This document shows positions 50,069-59,431 of a stretch of DNA of 64,000 bases, one piece after another. The first letter of the stretch is position 1. Each line of letters starts with the position of its first letter. The notes under the pieces are model-generated. The model was given only the letters and a program-made list of their open reading frames with translations. It ran no database searches and had not been told where the DNA came from. This stretch comes from Thiomicrospira microaerophila. GTDB taxonomy: Bacteria; Pseudomonadota; Gammaproteobacteria; Thiomicrospirales; Thiomicrospiraceae. The stretch is from NCBI RefSeq assembly GCF_000934765.1, contig NZ_KN882196.1, positions 14,793 to 78,792 of the forward strand, given 5' to 3'. A program made the position numbers and the translations under genes.

Positions 50069-52540
50069 CTATCTATTCCTTTTAGTCTGTCGATCAGCAT
50101 AAAATCGGCGAATACGCATTGCGTTTAAAATCACCACCAGCCCACTCAATGGCATGGTAATCGAGGCCATCAGCGGGGTTAGCATCGCCGCCATCGCCAA
50201 CGGCACCATGGTGACATTATAGGCAATCGATATGCCAATGTTTTCTTTTACCGTTTTGAGTGTGCGAGTCGATAAATCCAGCGCGGTATCTATTGCTACC
50301 AGCTGGTTGTTTAATAGCACAATATCGGCTGAATCCATCGAGACATCCGTGCCTGCACCCAAGGCAAAACCCACATGCGCACGGCTCAGTGCCGGTGCAT
50401 CATTGACCCCATCACCCACCATCGCGACTTTTGCGCCCTGCTGTTGCAGTTTAATAATCACATCACTTTTGTCTTCTGGTAAGACTTCAGCAATCACATC
50501 AATATCACCTAATTGCGCGGCGACGGCGCGAGCGACGGTATAACGGTCTCCACTTAACAGGGTTATTTTTTTGCCACGCGCCTTGAGCCGATCAATTAAT
50601 TCCTTGGCATCCTCGCGCAGCTCATCCTCAATCGCCAATACGCCGATGACCTCTTGGTCCGCCGCCACCCAAACACTGGTTCGGCCCAGCTCGGCTTGTT
50701 GCTGTTCAAAGGCTTGTAAATGGGCAGGCAAATGGATATCCGCTTGTTGTAACCAGCTGGCCGTTCCGATGCGAATACCTTGGCCATCAACCTGCGCGCT
50801 GACACCTCGGCCCGGCTCGGCTTTAAAATCATTCACCGACCAGGCCTGGTTGCGCCAATCCGGTTGATGTTCATCCGCCGCACTGACCACCGCGCGCGCT
50901 AGACTATGTTCAGATTTTTGCTCAATATGCGCTAGCTTACTCAACCAGGCCTGGTGATCAATACCCTCATTCCACTGATCTGCGACCCATTTCATATTGC
51001 CTTTGGTCAGGGTGCCGGTTTTATCAAACACGAAATGATCAATCTCATTGAGCATTTCCAAAACCACCCCATTTTTAACCAGAATACCATTTCGTGCTGA
51101 AACGCCCGCCGCCACCGCCATCGCCATCGGCGTCGCCAAACCTAGCGCGCACGGACAGGTAATAATCAACACCGCCGTACCCGCCATAATCGCCACTTCA
51201 ATGCCAGACTGGAAAAACCAAAATACAAACGCAATTACCGCCAGAGTAATGGTCACACTGACAAACCAAGGCATGATTTTTTCTGCCGTACACTGAATAC
51301 TGGCTTTAGAGCCCTGCGCGTCCTCAACCAGATGAATAATCCGGCCCAGACGGGTGTTTTCGAGCGTGTTTTCAACTTCAATAATGAGCGATCCATCCAG
51401 GTTCATTGTGCCTGCTGACACCACCAGGCCGGGTTGCTTAAATACTTCACGCGATTCGCCACTCAGCATCGACTCATTGACATTACCGCTACCCTCAATA
51501 ATACGTCCATCCACCGGTAGCTTGTCTCCTGGCTTAACCAGCACACGTTCTCCGACTTTCAACAAACGTACAGGCACGATCTGCTCTTGTCCATTTAGCC
51601 ATTGTCGTGCCATTTTTGGCTGTAAATCCATCAAGCGCTTCGTTGCATCCAGTGCTTTGTTTTTGGAGATCGCTTCAAGGTAACGACCCACCAACAGCAG
51701 AAAGGTTAAGTCAATGACTGTCGCAAAAAAAGCTTGTCCGCCATCTTCAGGATTTAACATCACCCAGACTGAATAGATATAAGTCACCAGTAAACCGAGT
51801 GCAATCGAACTATCCATACCCAGCGTTTTGGCTTTAAGGTTTTGCCAGGCGCCTTTAAAGAAAGGCTGCGCAGAATAGACGAGCGTAACGCTGGCTATTA
51901 GAAACAGCATCAAATAAAAATAGGATTTATACTCGCTGTCATCTGCTGCGCCAGTATAAAGCGCAATTGAAAACCACATGGCATTCATCAGTGCAAAGCC
52001 AGCGAATCCCATTCGATAGAGCAAATCGCGGTTAGCCTTTTTGTAGGCTTGCTCACTTTCTTCCGCATCATAGGGACGCGCTTCATAGCCAATTTGATGA
52101 AGTTGCTTGAGGATGTGCGAAAGTTTGATTTTATTGTTGTCCCAACGCAGCTTGATTTGGCGATTGGTGAAATTGACGTTAGCGTGTTGAATGCCATCAA
52201 GTTTAGCAAGTGAATGCTCAATTAGCCAAATACAGGCGGCGCAGTGAATCGAGTCGGACATCAGCGTAATCTGACGCTGGCTAGAAAGGTCTTTTACATA
52301 TTGCGACTGAACTTCATCATAGTCAAAAAATTCAGACCCTTTCGCAAGCTCAGCCGAAGGGGCTACGGGGCGTTGGGTATCGGGTGAGAGCTTATAAAAA
52401 CTTTCCAGACCCGATTCATGAATAACTTCACAAACAGAGGCACAGCCATGACAACAAAAGCCACGCGCTGTGCCTTTAATGATGCGATCAATTCGTTCGG
52501 AGGGTTTAATCTCTTGACCGCAATGATAACATTGCGCCAT
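50069..52540 (-). CDS. ccoI: CcoI copper-transporting P-type ATPase
   Basis: 823-residue P1B-type ATPase that supplies copper to the cbb3 oxidase. N-terminal zinc/metal ATPase domain with CYHCGQEI and CCHGCASVCEVI, then a heavy-metal domain with SIHCAACIWLIEHSL (CxxC near 100), membrane helices, the ion-channel CPC (TCPCALGLATPMA), phosphorylation motif DKTGTLTKG and hinge GDGVNDAPAL. The order ccoH-ccoI-ccoS confirms the CcoI identity over a general CopA. It carries two palindrome copies (50838-50851, 50943-50956) 92 bp apart. Confidence 0.96.
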   Translation of the reverse strand: MAQCYHCGQEIKPSERIDRIIKGTARGFCCHGCASVCEVIHESGLESFYKLSPDTQRPVAPSAELAKGSEFFDYDEVQSQYVKDLSSQRQITLMSDSIHCAACIWLIEHSLAKLDGIQHANVNFTNRQIKLRWDNNKIKLSHILKQLHQIGYEARPYDAEESEQAYKKANRDLLYRMGFAGFALMNAMWFSIALYTGAADDSEYKSYFYLMLFLIASVTLVYSAQPFFKGAWQNLKAKTLGMDSSIALGLLVTYIYSVWVMLNPEDGGQAFFATVIDLTFLLLVGRYLEAISKNKALDATKRLMDLQPKMARQWLNGQEQIVPVRLLKVGERVLVKPGDKLPVDGRIIEGSGNVNESMLSGESREVFKQPGLVVSAGTMNLDGSLIIEVENTLENTRLGRIIHLVEDAQGSKASIQCTAEKIMPWFVSVTITLAVIAFVFWFFQSGIEVAIMAGTAVLIITCPCALGLATPMAMAVAAGVSARNGILVKNGVVLEMLNEIDHFVFDKTGTLTKGNMKWVADQWNEGIDHQAWLSKLAHIEQKSEHSLARAVVSAADEHQPDWRNQAWSVNDFKAEPGRGVSAQVDGQGIRIGTASWLQQADIHLPAHLQAFEQQQAELGRTSVWVAADQEVIGVLAIEDELREDAKELIDRLKARGKKITLLSGDRYTVARAVAAQLGDIDVIAEVLPEDKSDVIIKLQQQGAKVAMVGDGVNDAPALSRAHVGFALGAGTDVSMDSADIVLLNNQLVAIDTALDLSTRTLKTVKENIGISIAYNVTMVPLAMAAMLTPLMASITMPLSGLVVILNAMRIRRFYADRQTKRNR
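50838..50851. repeat. HIP-like palindrome, 13/14 copy (in ccoI)
   Basis: GACCAGGCCTGGTT; encodes NQAWS within ccoI (RNQAWSVND). Confidence 0.85.
50943..50956. repeat. HIP-like palindrome, 13/14 copy (in ccoI)
   Basis: AACCAGGCCTGGTG; encodes HQAWL within ccoI. Confidence 0.85.
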
Positions 52541-52543
52541 CTG

Positions 52544-53065
52544 TTAAAGCGGATCTTGAACCATAATTGAGCGGCCCACACTGTATTTTAAGTCGCCCTG
52601 CACCACTTCAAGGATAAAGTCCCACTTACCTTTAACAGGTAACATAAATTCTGCACTGTATTTGCCCGGCGCACCTAAATGCTGCAACTCAACCTGGCCA
52701 TCCAAATTTCGATCGGATGGGCGATAGTAATAAAGAATCGCTGAATCTACACTAAAGGCACGATTATCTTTATCTTTAATTTGCAATGTAATTGTATCCG
52801 CTTTACCTTCAGATAAAACCGGTAAATCGACATCTAACTGCCAACCCATTTTCTCCATCTCGATACGTCGAGCCATAATCGCCGCATGGTTTTTTCCACG
52901 CTCATAATAATCATCAACGACCAGACCGGGTGCGGTGGTGATCGCCATACTAATCATAAACGCATTTACCAACACCACTGTTAATAAGATACCAAACCAA
53001 AAAATGACCAGTGGATTCTTCCAAGCCACGCTCCAATCGCGATTATCTACTTTTTCTGCACTCAT
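52544..53065 (-). CDS. ccoH: CcoH/FixH family protein
   Basis: 173 residues. A short cytoplasmic start ([24 protein letters not shown]), one membrane segment (about 18-43), then the periplasmic FixH domain: [22 protein letters not shown], a beta-rich part and [22 protein letters not shown]. CcoH stabilises the cbb3 complex during assembly. It is 3 nt upstream of ccoI. Confidence 0.9.
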   Translation of the reverse strand: MSAEKVDNRDWSVAWKNPLVIFWFGILLTVVLVNAFMISMAITTAPGLVVDDYYERGKNHAAIMARRIEMEKMGWQLDVDLPVLSEGKADTITLQIKDKDNRAFSVDSAILYYYRPSDRNLDGQVELQHLGAPGKYSAEFMLPVKGKWDFILEVVQGDLKYSVGRSIMVQDPL

Positions 53066-53094
53066 ATACGGTTCACCTATCTAATGACCTAAAA

Positions 53095-53117
53095 CAAAAA
53101 CCCTCAGTAAGAGGGTC
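53095..53117 (-). terminator. Rho-independent terminator after ccoG
   Basis: Stem ACCCTC/GAGGGT with loop AGTAA; on the minus strand it is followed by TTTTTGTTTT. It lies between ccoG and ccoH, so ccoHIS may have its own promoter or rely on read-through. Confidence 0.75.
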
Positions 53118-53152
53118 TTGATTATAACGCAATTTAACTTTAAAGCTCTAGG

Positions 53153-54619
53153 CTATTTTGGTGCATGGAACACACTACGATAACGATCCACAACCTGAGG
53201 GTTAGCTTGATCTGTCACAACAATATCTATTGGCAAAGAATCGGTACCGACTTCACTTCGCGGAATTCTGACCAGCAACGAAATAGTGCCAACCGTACCT
53301 GGCGCAACATCCGCTACCCTATCAGCAATATACACGAGGTTATCATGACCAAACACCTCTACTTGTGCGCGAATAACCTCATTCGTTTTATTCACCACTT
53401 TGACTTCATATTTATTTTGAATGGTGCCATCACTCATTTGCACAAACAAGGGTGAGCGGTCTTTTAATACCGTTACATCCATTGGCGCCATATTCGACAA
53501 CCCCCAAATCATCGCCGCCGCGGCAATAGCCATAATGGACGAATAAACAATAACACGTGGACGACGCCATATCGGAGGCAGTGCCTTACCGGCAAATTCA
53601 TTAATGGCCGCATAACGAATTAACCCCTTGGGTTTTTTGACCTTCTCCATGATTTCATCACAAGCATCAATACATAGACCACAGGTAATACAACCAAATT
53701 GCTGACCTAAACGTATGTCTACACCGGTAGGACACACATCGACACACATCCGGCAATCAATACAGTCTCCCAATACGGGCGCTTCTTCACCGGGTTTTGG
53801 ACGCTTCGCACGGCCACGCGGCTCACCACGGTCACGGTCATAGGTCGGCATCACCGTTTCAGTGTCGGTCATCGCACCCTGAATACGTGAGTAGGGACAA
53901 AACCCCATACAAACCTGTTCACGCATGAACCCCGCGGTAAGGTAAGTTAATACAGCTAATACGCCGATGACGGCTAATTCAACGCTGCCAAGCTGAAAAC
54001 TCAGCATCCGCTCCCAAAGCTGAAAGGCATCCGTAAAATAAGCGACAAAACTAAAGCCTGTCATAAAGGCAATGGCTATCCAAGCAAGATGTTTTGGCAG
54101 TTTTATTTTAAACTTACTAAATGACATGGGTTCAGCATCAAGCTTAATACGTTTAGCTGGACGCCCTTCTATCTTTTCCTCAATCCACGTAAATACGTCC
54201 ACCCAAACGGTATGGAAACAAAAGTAACCACACCAAACACGCCCAGCTATCGCGGTAGAGGCTGCAAGCAACAAGGCGAAAAACAACAAAATCATTGCCA
54301 ACATCCAAATATCTTGCGGCAAAATCGTCAAGCTAAAGATATGGAACTGGCGGTTAGCTAGGTCCCAGAGAATCGCCTGCGATCCATCCCAGCGCATATA
54401 AGGACCAATAAATAAAATTATCCAAAAAGAAGCTGCAAGCCACTTAAAGGTACGAAACTTCCCTCCAGTTCGCTTGGCATGCACCGTTCCGCCGGTATGC
54501 AACGGCAAAATCTCAACACCAATATCATCTAGTGTTCTAGATGCTTTCACATCCACATCATCCAGCACGGAGCCGGTATGTATTTTGGGGCGATAAATCT
54601 CTTTATTTGGATCGGCCAT
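53153..54619 (-). CDS. ccoG: CcoG/FixG/RdxA cytochrome oxidase accessory protein
   Basis: 488 residues. Several hydrophobic segments (starting about 52-75) embed a cytoplasmic ferredoxin-type part with GDCIDCRMCVDVCPTGVDIRLGQQFGCITCGLCIDACDEIM (two 4Fe-4S CxxCxxCxxxCP sets), plus the N-terminal RVWCGYFCFHTVWVDVFTWIEE and the REQVCMGFCPYSRIQGAM motif, and a C-terminal periplasmic FixG Ig-like domain. CcoG acts as a cupric reductase for copper delivery to cbb3. Separate unit from ccoNOQP, divided by a long hairpin at 54714-54759. Confidence 0.95.
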   Translation of the reverse strand: MADPNKEIYRPKIHTGSVLDDVDVKASRTLDDIGVEILPLHTGGTVHAKRTGGKFRTFKWLAASFWIILFIGPYMRWDGSQAILWDLANRQFHIFSLTILPQDIWMLAMILLFFALLLAASTAIAGRVWCGYFCFHTVWVDVFTWIEEKIEGRPAKRIKLDAEPMSFSKFKIKLPKHLAWIAIAFMTGFSFVAYFTDAFQLWERMLSFQLGSVELAVIGVLAVLTYLTAGFMREQVCMGFCPYSRIQGAMTDTETVMPTYDRDRGEPRGRAKRPKPGEEAPVLGDCIDCRMCVDVCPTGVDIRLGQQFGCITCGLCIDACDEIMEKVKKPKGLIRYAAINEFAGKALPPIWRRPRVIVYSSIMAIAAAAMIWGLSNMAPMDVTVLKDRSPLFVQMSDGTIQNKYEVKVVNKTNEVIRAQVEVFGHDNLVYIADRVADVAPGTVGTISLLVRIPRSEVGTDSLPIDIVVTDQANPQVVDRYRSVFHAPK

Positions 54620-54713
54620 GTCTTGTCCTTAGGTTTACTTTTAATATTGTTATTTGCTTAGACTATTGTAAGAGGAAAAATAAAGGCGTGTTAACAAAAG
54701 AATTTATAGATAG

Positions 54714-54759
54714 CCATAAATAAAAATAGGCCTACTCAAAGACCTATTTTTATTTATGG
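54714..54759. terminator. Long inverted repeat ending the ccoNOQP unit
   Basis: Perfect 17-bp arms (CCATAAATAAAAATAGG) with a 12-nt loop. It lies just downstream of the small 40-residue ORF and upstream of ccoG; the arms are AT-rich with T-runs, so it can terminate in either direction. Confidence 0.7.
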
Positions 54760-54786
54760 TAAAACTCCGTTTATTAATTAAATAAA

Positions 54787-54909
54787 CTATTTACCGCTAT
54801 CCATGTTTTTGAAAAGCTTCCAGCCAAACGCAACGGCAGAAACAATTGCAAACAAAACAGATAACAATGAGGCCCAAAGCACCCAATCGTTATTTAATTC
54901 ACCACCCAT
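54787..54909 (-). CDS. 40-residue single-helix peptide in cbb3 cluster
   Basis: A 40-codon ORF: MGGELNNDWVLWASLLSVLF followed by AIVSAVAFGWKLFKNMDSGK. It has one membrane helix (about 9-30) with a basic end. An excellent ribosome site (AAAGGAG, 8 nt before ATG) supports expression. It follows ccoP by 70 nt on the same strand and stops before the long hairpin. No known family matched confidently; single-helix extra subunits such as CcoM exist in cbb3 oxidases of Pseudomonas, so a supernumerary subunit or assembly factor is plausible. Too short for ordinary gene callers. Confidence 0.65.
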   Translation of the reverse strand: MGGELNNDWVLWASLLSVLFAIVSAVAFGWKLFKNMDSGK

Positions 54910-54979
54910 GTCATTCTCCTTTGTTTTGATTAGAACAGGATGGCTTAACCTCACTAAAAATGAAGTTAAGCTTCAAAAA

Positions 54980-55891
54980 CTACTGGCCACCACCTAATTG
55001 GTGAACATATACAGCTAGACGCTTAATGTTGACGTCTGCATCGGGTAGACGTTCTTTAAACGATGGCATTTCTGCGATACGTGTACCTTCAACATGCTTC
55101 TGACCTACACCATACTTAATAGTATAGATATACGAATCTAGTGTTGAAGCTTGCAAATTACCAGGTACACCCGCAAAACGGAAAATTCCATCCGCTAGAT
55201 TAGATGCGCCAATCGGTGCGACAGGCTTACCTGCAGGACCATGACACGCCATACACATACCTTTGGCATAAGCGGCTTTTCCAGCGGCATACTCAGGCTT
55301 ATCACCGTCACCCGTTGACAATGCGAGTGAGTATTCAGCTACCTGAACGACTTCCTCATCAGTCAGGTTACCCATCATGCCACGCGCAGGCATATTACCA
55401 ACACGTCCATTAATCATCGCCGCTTCGATTTGCTTAACGGTCCCCCCCCACTGCCAATCATCGTTGGCCAGAATTGGGAAGTTAGGATTGCCTGCACCAC
55501 CCCAACCATGACAGGCCATACAATAGTCACCGAACAATACTTTTGAGGTGTTAACCGCATAAGCGCGTAGGTTGTCATCTGCCAAGATTTCAGTCACATC
55601 AAGCGTTCTTAGCTGCTCTTCTTCCGCAGCAAAGGTGCGTTGACGCCAAGCTTCCAGCTGACCTTTCCCTTCTTTGTATTCCTCAATGGCTGTCCAGCCT
55701 GCCAAACCTTTTGTATGACTGTTAGCCAGTGGAATCGCCGGATAATAAAGTGCATAAAAAATAATCATTACAAAACCAGCGTAAAACGCCAGCATCCACC
55801 AAAGGGGTGGTGGATTATCCAGTTCGCGGATATCCTCATCCCAGATATGTCCAGTATTGCCCTCATCAGGCCATGGATTGTGTTGTGCCAT
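54980..55891 (-). CDS. ccoP: cbb3 cytochrome c oxidase subunit CcoP
   Basis: Diheme c-type subunit of about 303 residues. I use ATG 55891 (MAQHNPWPDEGNTGH), since GAGGAG lies 7 nt upstream; a further upstream start would overlap ccoQ. An N-terminal membrane helix (about 30-50) is followed by two c-type haem motifs, CMACH at 124-128 and CMACH at 213-217, each in a monohaem domain with a Met ligand downstream (GNMPARGMM; EMPSFKERL). CcoP takes electrons from soluble cytochromes c. It follows ccoQ. Confidence 0.96.
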   Translation of the reverse strand: MAQHNPWPDEGNTGHIWDEDIRELDNPPPLWWMLAFYAGFVMIIFYALYYPAIPLANSHTKGLAGWTAIEEYKEGKGQLEAWRQRTFAAEEEQLRTLDVTEILADDNLRAYAVNTSKVLFGDYCMACHGWGGAGNPNFPILANDDWQWGGTVKQIEAAMINGRVGNMPARGMMGNLTDEEVVQVAEYSLALSTGDGDKPEYAAGKAAYAKGMCMACHGPAGKPVAPIGASNLADGIFRFAGVPGNLQASTLDSYIYTIKYGVGQKHVEGTRIAEMPSFKERLPDADVNIKRLAVYVHQLGGGQ

Positions 55892-55911
55892 ACTTATTCT
55901 CCTCAGAATAA

Positions 55912-56094
55912 TCAATCGTCATCAAGTACTTTATATTTCTGTTCTTCAAGTTCTTTACGTCTACTTGGTTTTAGCGCCCACCAGAAGGCAATCGCCATAC
56001 CAAAAAATATAAGTACCGTTACAATCAGTCCAGCCCAATCATGGCCGGTCATCGCGGCCCAATCGGTGCTGAAGTAGTGTTGTTTATCACTCAC
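55912..56094 (-). CDS. ccoQ: cbb3 oxidase subunit CcoQ/FixQ
   Basis: 60 residues: one membrane helix (about 20-43, [23 protein letters not shown]) followed by a charged tail ([19 protein letters not shown]), typical of CcoQ. It stabilises CcoP association. Starts 8 nt before the ccoO stop. Confidence 0.92.
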   Translation of the reverse strand: MSDKQHYFSTDWAAMTGHDWAGLIVTVLIFFGMAIAFWWALKPSRRKELEEQKYKVLDDD

Positions 56095-56926
56095 GGTAAA
56101 CCTTACTATCGTCTAGTCTTACCATAGTACCCAGAACTTGCATATAAGCTACAATCGCATCCATCTCGGTTTTCCCACGGATATGATCTTGCGCCAACGC
56201 AATTTCATCATCGGTATAAGGGACACCAATACGACGCATAGCGGTCAAACGGGTTTCCATGTTACGCTTAATACCAAAGAAACTGGTTTCGATGCTATTT
56301 TCAGCTAACCATGGATACGCTGGCATCACAGACTCTGGAACTAAGTCTTGAGGACGAAGTAAATGTAAAACATGCCATTCATCAGAGAACTTACCACCTA
56401 CACGTGCCAAATCTGGGCCAGTACGTTTTGAACCCCATTGGAATGGATGATCATACATGGACTCGGTTGCCAATGAGAAGTGACCATAACGTTCACGCTC
56501 ATCACGGAACGGACGAATCATTTGTGAGTGACAAATGTAACAGCCTTCACGGATATAAATATCACGACCAGCCAACTCTAAAGGAGTGTAAGGGCGAACG
56601 CCGTCGCCTGCTTTCCAATCAGACCCCCATGAACCGTCAGCATTTTTGTAGATTAAACGCTTGTTTTCACTACCTTGCGCCAGCACTACTCTGCCATCCG
56701 CATCAAGGTCAAACGAACGTTCCCACACCAACTCTGGGAATTTTTCATTTTTAACGTTACCGTACTTATCCGTTTTCTCAGTGTAGTCAACAGCTGACTT
56801 GAGATAAAACAAAGGTACGATTTCAACAATACCCGCAATTGACACTGCAAAAGCGGTAGCCAACATCAGCGCAAAAACATTACGTTCTGAGCGATCCTGG
56901 AAATTTTTTGGTTTTTCATCTGCCAT
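56087..56926 (-). CDS. ccoO: cbb3 cytochrome c oxidase subunit CcoO
   Basis: Monohaem c subunit of 279 residues, about 50-70 longer than the usual near-200-residue CcoO. An N-terminal helix (about 16-40) and the haem motif GCYICH at 128-133 within [30 protein letters not shown] are normal. Between them (about 47-110) is a 60-residue Asp/Lys/Gly-rich insertion ([20 protein letters not shown] and [20 protein letters not shown]) absent from typical family members. The Met ligand is likely in the [10 protein letters not shown] segment. Second gene after ccoN; overlaps ccoQ by 8 nt. Confidence 0.95.
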   Translation of the reverse strand: MADEKPKNFQDRSERNVFALMLATAFAVSIAGIVEIVPLFYLKSAVDYTEKTDKYGNVKNEKFPELVWERSFDLDADGRVVLAQGSENKRLIYKNADGSWGSDWKAGDGVRPYTPLELAGRDIYIREGCYICHSQMIRPFRDERERYGHFSLATESMYDHPFQWGSKRTGPDLARVGGKFSDEWHVLHLLRPQDLVPESVMPAYPWLAENSIETSFFGIKRNMETRLTAMRRIGVPYTDDEIALAQDHIRGKTEMDAIVAYMQVLGTMVRLDDSKVYRE

Positions 56927-56989
56927 GAGTTTCTGCTCCTCAACTCATTAATCGATGGGGTGAGATTGTTCCCTCACCCCTCTTCTATT

Positions 56990-58423
56990 TTAAGCCTGTG
57001 CAGTGACCGCACTGGTCTGTCTTGCTTTTGCCATTCTTAATGTCATTACGATGTTATATAACATCACAACAGCACCAGAGGTAAACAACACACCACCGAT
57101 AGTACGCATTACATAATAAGGATGCATTGCCGACACAGACTCTGCGAAGGTATAGGCTAACATACCGTACTCGTCATACGCACGCCACATTAGACCTTGC
57201 ATGATACCGGATACCCACATCGCAACGATATAAAGCACCGTACCAATAGTCGCTAACCAGAAATGGAAGTTGATTAATTTCATCGAGTACATTTCGGTAT
57301 TCCACAACTTCATCACCATGTGATAGATCGCACCGATGGAGACCATCGCCACCCAACCTAACGCACCGGAGTGAACGTGACCAATTGTCCAGTCAGTATA
57401 GTGAGAAAGTGCGTTTACTGTCTTCGCAGACATAACCGGACCTTCGAAGGTTGCCATCGCATAGAAAGCCAATGCCATAACTAAGAAACGAAGAATATAG
57501 TCCGTACGCAGACGGTCCCAAGCACCTGAAAGGGTTAACATACCGTTCAGAGCACCACCCCAAGAAGGAATGATCATCGCTAAAGAAATGGCGGCACCTA
57601 ACGAGCCCGTCCAGTCAGGTAGCGCGGTATATTGCAAGTGATGCGCACCCAACCACACATAACCAAACATTAAGGCCCAGAAGTGAATAACCGATAAGCG
57701 GTAAGAGTAGACAGGACGCTGTGCTTGCTTCGGAACGAAGTAGTACATAATCGCTAAGAAGCCCGCTGTTAGGAAGAAACCAACCGCGTTATGACCCCAC
57801 CACCACTGAATCATTGCATCCTGAACACCACTGAAAATTGAGTAGGATTCAAACATAGAAACCGGGATAGCTAAACCATTTACAACATATAGGTAGGTGA
57901 TCATGATCATCATACCTAGGAAGAACCAGTTCGACACGTAAACGTGTGAATGGGTTTGCTTATTACGATTGGCAATTGTCATTACAAAGTTAAAGGTAAA
58001 CATCACCCAAACCAAAGCAACGGCAATATCAAGTGGCCAAATTAACTCATGGTATTCCTTACCTTGTGTCATACCCATTGAAAGGGAGATAACACCCAGC
58101 AATAAACCAATAGTAAACAGAATAGCAGTTGTCCATGCCAATCCATTGCTATATAGCTTTAAGCCATTTGTACGTTGAACCGTGTAGAAGGCTGTTGCCA
58201 TCAAAGTCATACCACCAAAAGCAAAAATTACTGTGTTGGTATGCATTACACGAAGACGCGCGAAAGTGATTTCTGCAATATCAAAGTTCAATGCAGGCCA
58301 TGCTAACTGGGATGCTGCCATGGTACCCATCGCAGTACCCAGCACCAGAAACACAACCGCAAGAACGGTCAAATACTTGACCACTCCGTCGTCATATTGT
58401 GGTTTTGTCATTGTAGTATCCAT
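56990..58423 (-). CDS. ccoN: cbb3 cytochrome c oxidase catalytic subunit CcoN
   Basis: Haem b/copper catalytic subunit of 477 residues with about 12 membrane helices. The metal-binding histidines appear in MHTNTVIFAFGGMTLMATAF, in WWWGHNAVGFFLTAGFLAIMYYFVPK (with the cross-linked Tyr helix), in LGAHHLQYTALPDW and in HVHSGALGWVAMVSIGAIYHMV. It reduces oxygen at very low concentrations while pumping protons. Start: first ATG (MDTTMTKPQ) with AGGGGA 9 nt upstream; the ATG four codons later is an alternative. It heads ccoNOQP and lies behind an FNR-like box. Confidence 0.97.
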   Translation of the reverse strand: MDTTMTKPQYDDGVVKYLTVLAVVFLVLGTAMGTMAASQLAWPALNFDIAEITFARLRVMHTNTVIFAFGGMTLMATAFYTVQRTNGLKLYSNGLAWTTAILFTIGLLLGVISLSMGMTQGKEYHELIWPLDIAVALVWVMFTFNFVMTIANRNKQTHSHVYVSNWFFLGMMIMITYLYVVNGLAIPVSMFESYSIFSGVQDAMIQWWWGHNAVGFFLTAGFLAIMYYFVPKQAQRPVYSYRLSVIHFWALMFGYVWLGAHHLQYTALPDWTGSLGAAISLAMIIPSWGGALNGMLTLSGAWDRLRTDYILRFLVMALAFYAMATFEGPVMSAKTVNALSHYTDWTIGHVHSGALGWVAMVSIGAIYHMVMKLWNTEMYSMKLINFHFWLATIGTVLYIVAMWVSGIMQGLMWRAYDEYGMLAYTFAESVSAMHPYYVMRTIGGVLFTSGAVVMLYNIVMTLRMAKARQTSAVTAQA

Positions 58424-58513
58424 CAGTTGGATTCCCCTTATAGTCTTAAAGTTTCACCCCTGAGCCGTTGATTTTTACCATCATCAATTAGCTCAAAGAC
58501 TCCTCAGTGCCCA

Positions 58514-58572
58514 ATTATAGGCCTTTGTTGTCTTATTGCTATTCAAAACGCAAAAAACTTAATCTGCATCAA
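58514..58572 (-). promoter_or_regulatory. FNR/ANR-like box and possible -10 upstream of ccoN
   Basis: 58559-58572 reads TTAAT-CTGC-ATCAA (on the minus strand TTGAT-GCAG-ATTAA), one mismatch from the FNR consensus TTGAT-N4-ATCAA. It lies 136 nt upstream of ccoN. A TATAAT (minus strand) at 58514-58519 could be the -10; it has no good -35, which fits activator dependence. The rest of the 418-bp divergent gap (58424-58841) is AT-rich, with nothing else clear. Confidence 0.5.
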
Positions 58573-58841
58573 GATTGTTACGTTTGACGTTAAAAAACCA
58601 AGGTCAAAAGCCATTTTTTAAAAAATCTTTCAAATTATCTAATAAACATCGCTATATTTAAACTAAAAAAATTTTATGACCCAGATATAGAATTACTATA
58701 ACTCTTTTATTGACCATGGTTTATTAAGAAACAACGGATGCTAAAGCTATTCAAATTTGACGCTTTAAAAGGTTATAAATATGCAAAACCATCTTTTTTT
58801 CAGTATGATTACGTTTTTTCAAGTTTTGGTAGATAAACAAC

Positions 58842-59429
58842 ATGCGCCTAGCAACTATTGAACGCAACACCTTAGAAACGCAAATTAAAATTGAGATTAA
58901 TCTTGATGGAACAGGTAAAGCCCACTTCAATACTGGCGTACCTTTTTTTGAACATATGCTTGATCAGATTGCGCGCCACGGTTTGATTGACCTCGACATT
59001 ACCGCTGTAGGTGACTTACACATTGACGACCATCATACGGTTGAAGATGTGGGTATCGCACTGGGTCAAGCCTTGAAGCAAGCGGTGGGTGATAAAAAAG
59101 GCATTGCGCGCTATGGCCATGCGTATGTGCCACTTGATGAAGCGCTGTCTAGGGTCGTGATTGATCTTTCAGGGCGACCCGGCCTGTCATTTCATGCCGA
59201 CTTTACCCGCGCCCAAATAGGCACGTTTGAAACAGAGTTGGTCGCGGAGTTCTTTCAAGGGTTTGTAAACCACGCGCAAGCCACCTTGCACATTGATAAT
59301 CTTCGCGGTCATAATGCGCATCACCAAGTTGAAACGATTTTCAAAGCCTTTGGACGCGCCCTACGCATGGCGCTATCGCCAGACGAAAGGATGGCAGGCA
59401 TGCTACCTTCCACCAAAGGGAGTTTATAG
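58842..59429 (+). CDS. hisB: Imidazoleglycerol-phosphate dehydratase
   Basis: 195-residue mono-functional IGPD of histidine synthesis (no histidinol-phosphatase domain attached, unlike E. coli HisB). Two-fold pattern of metal-binding motifs: [24 protein letters not shown] and [15 protein letters not shown]. It faces away from ccoN across a 418-bp divergent gap and starts the hisBHAFE run, followed 2 nt later by hisH. Confidence 0.96.
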   Translation: MRLATIERNTLETQIKIEINLDGTGKAHFNTGVPFFEHMLDQIARHGLIDLDITAVGDLHIDDHHTVEDVGIALGQALKQAVGDKKGIARYGHAYVPLDEALSRVVIDLSGRPGLSFHADFTRAQIGTFETELVAEFFQGFVNHAQATLHIDNLRGHNAHHQVETIFKAFGRALRMALSPDERMAGMLPSTKGSL

Positions 59430-59431
59430 TC

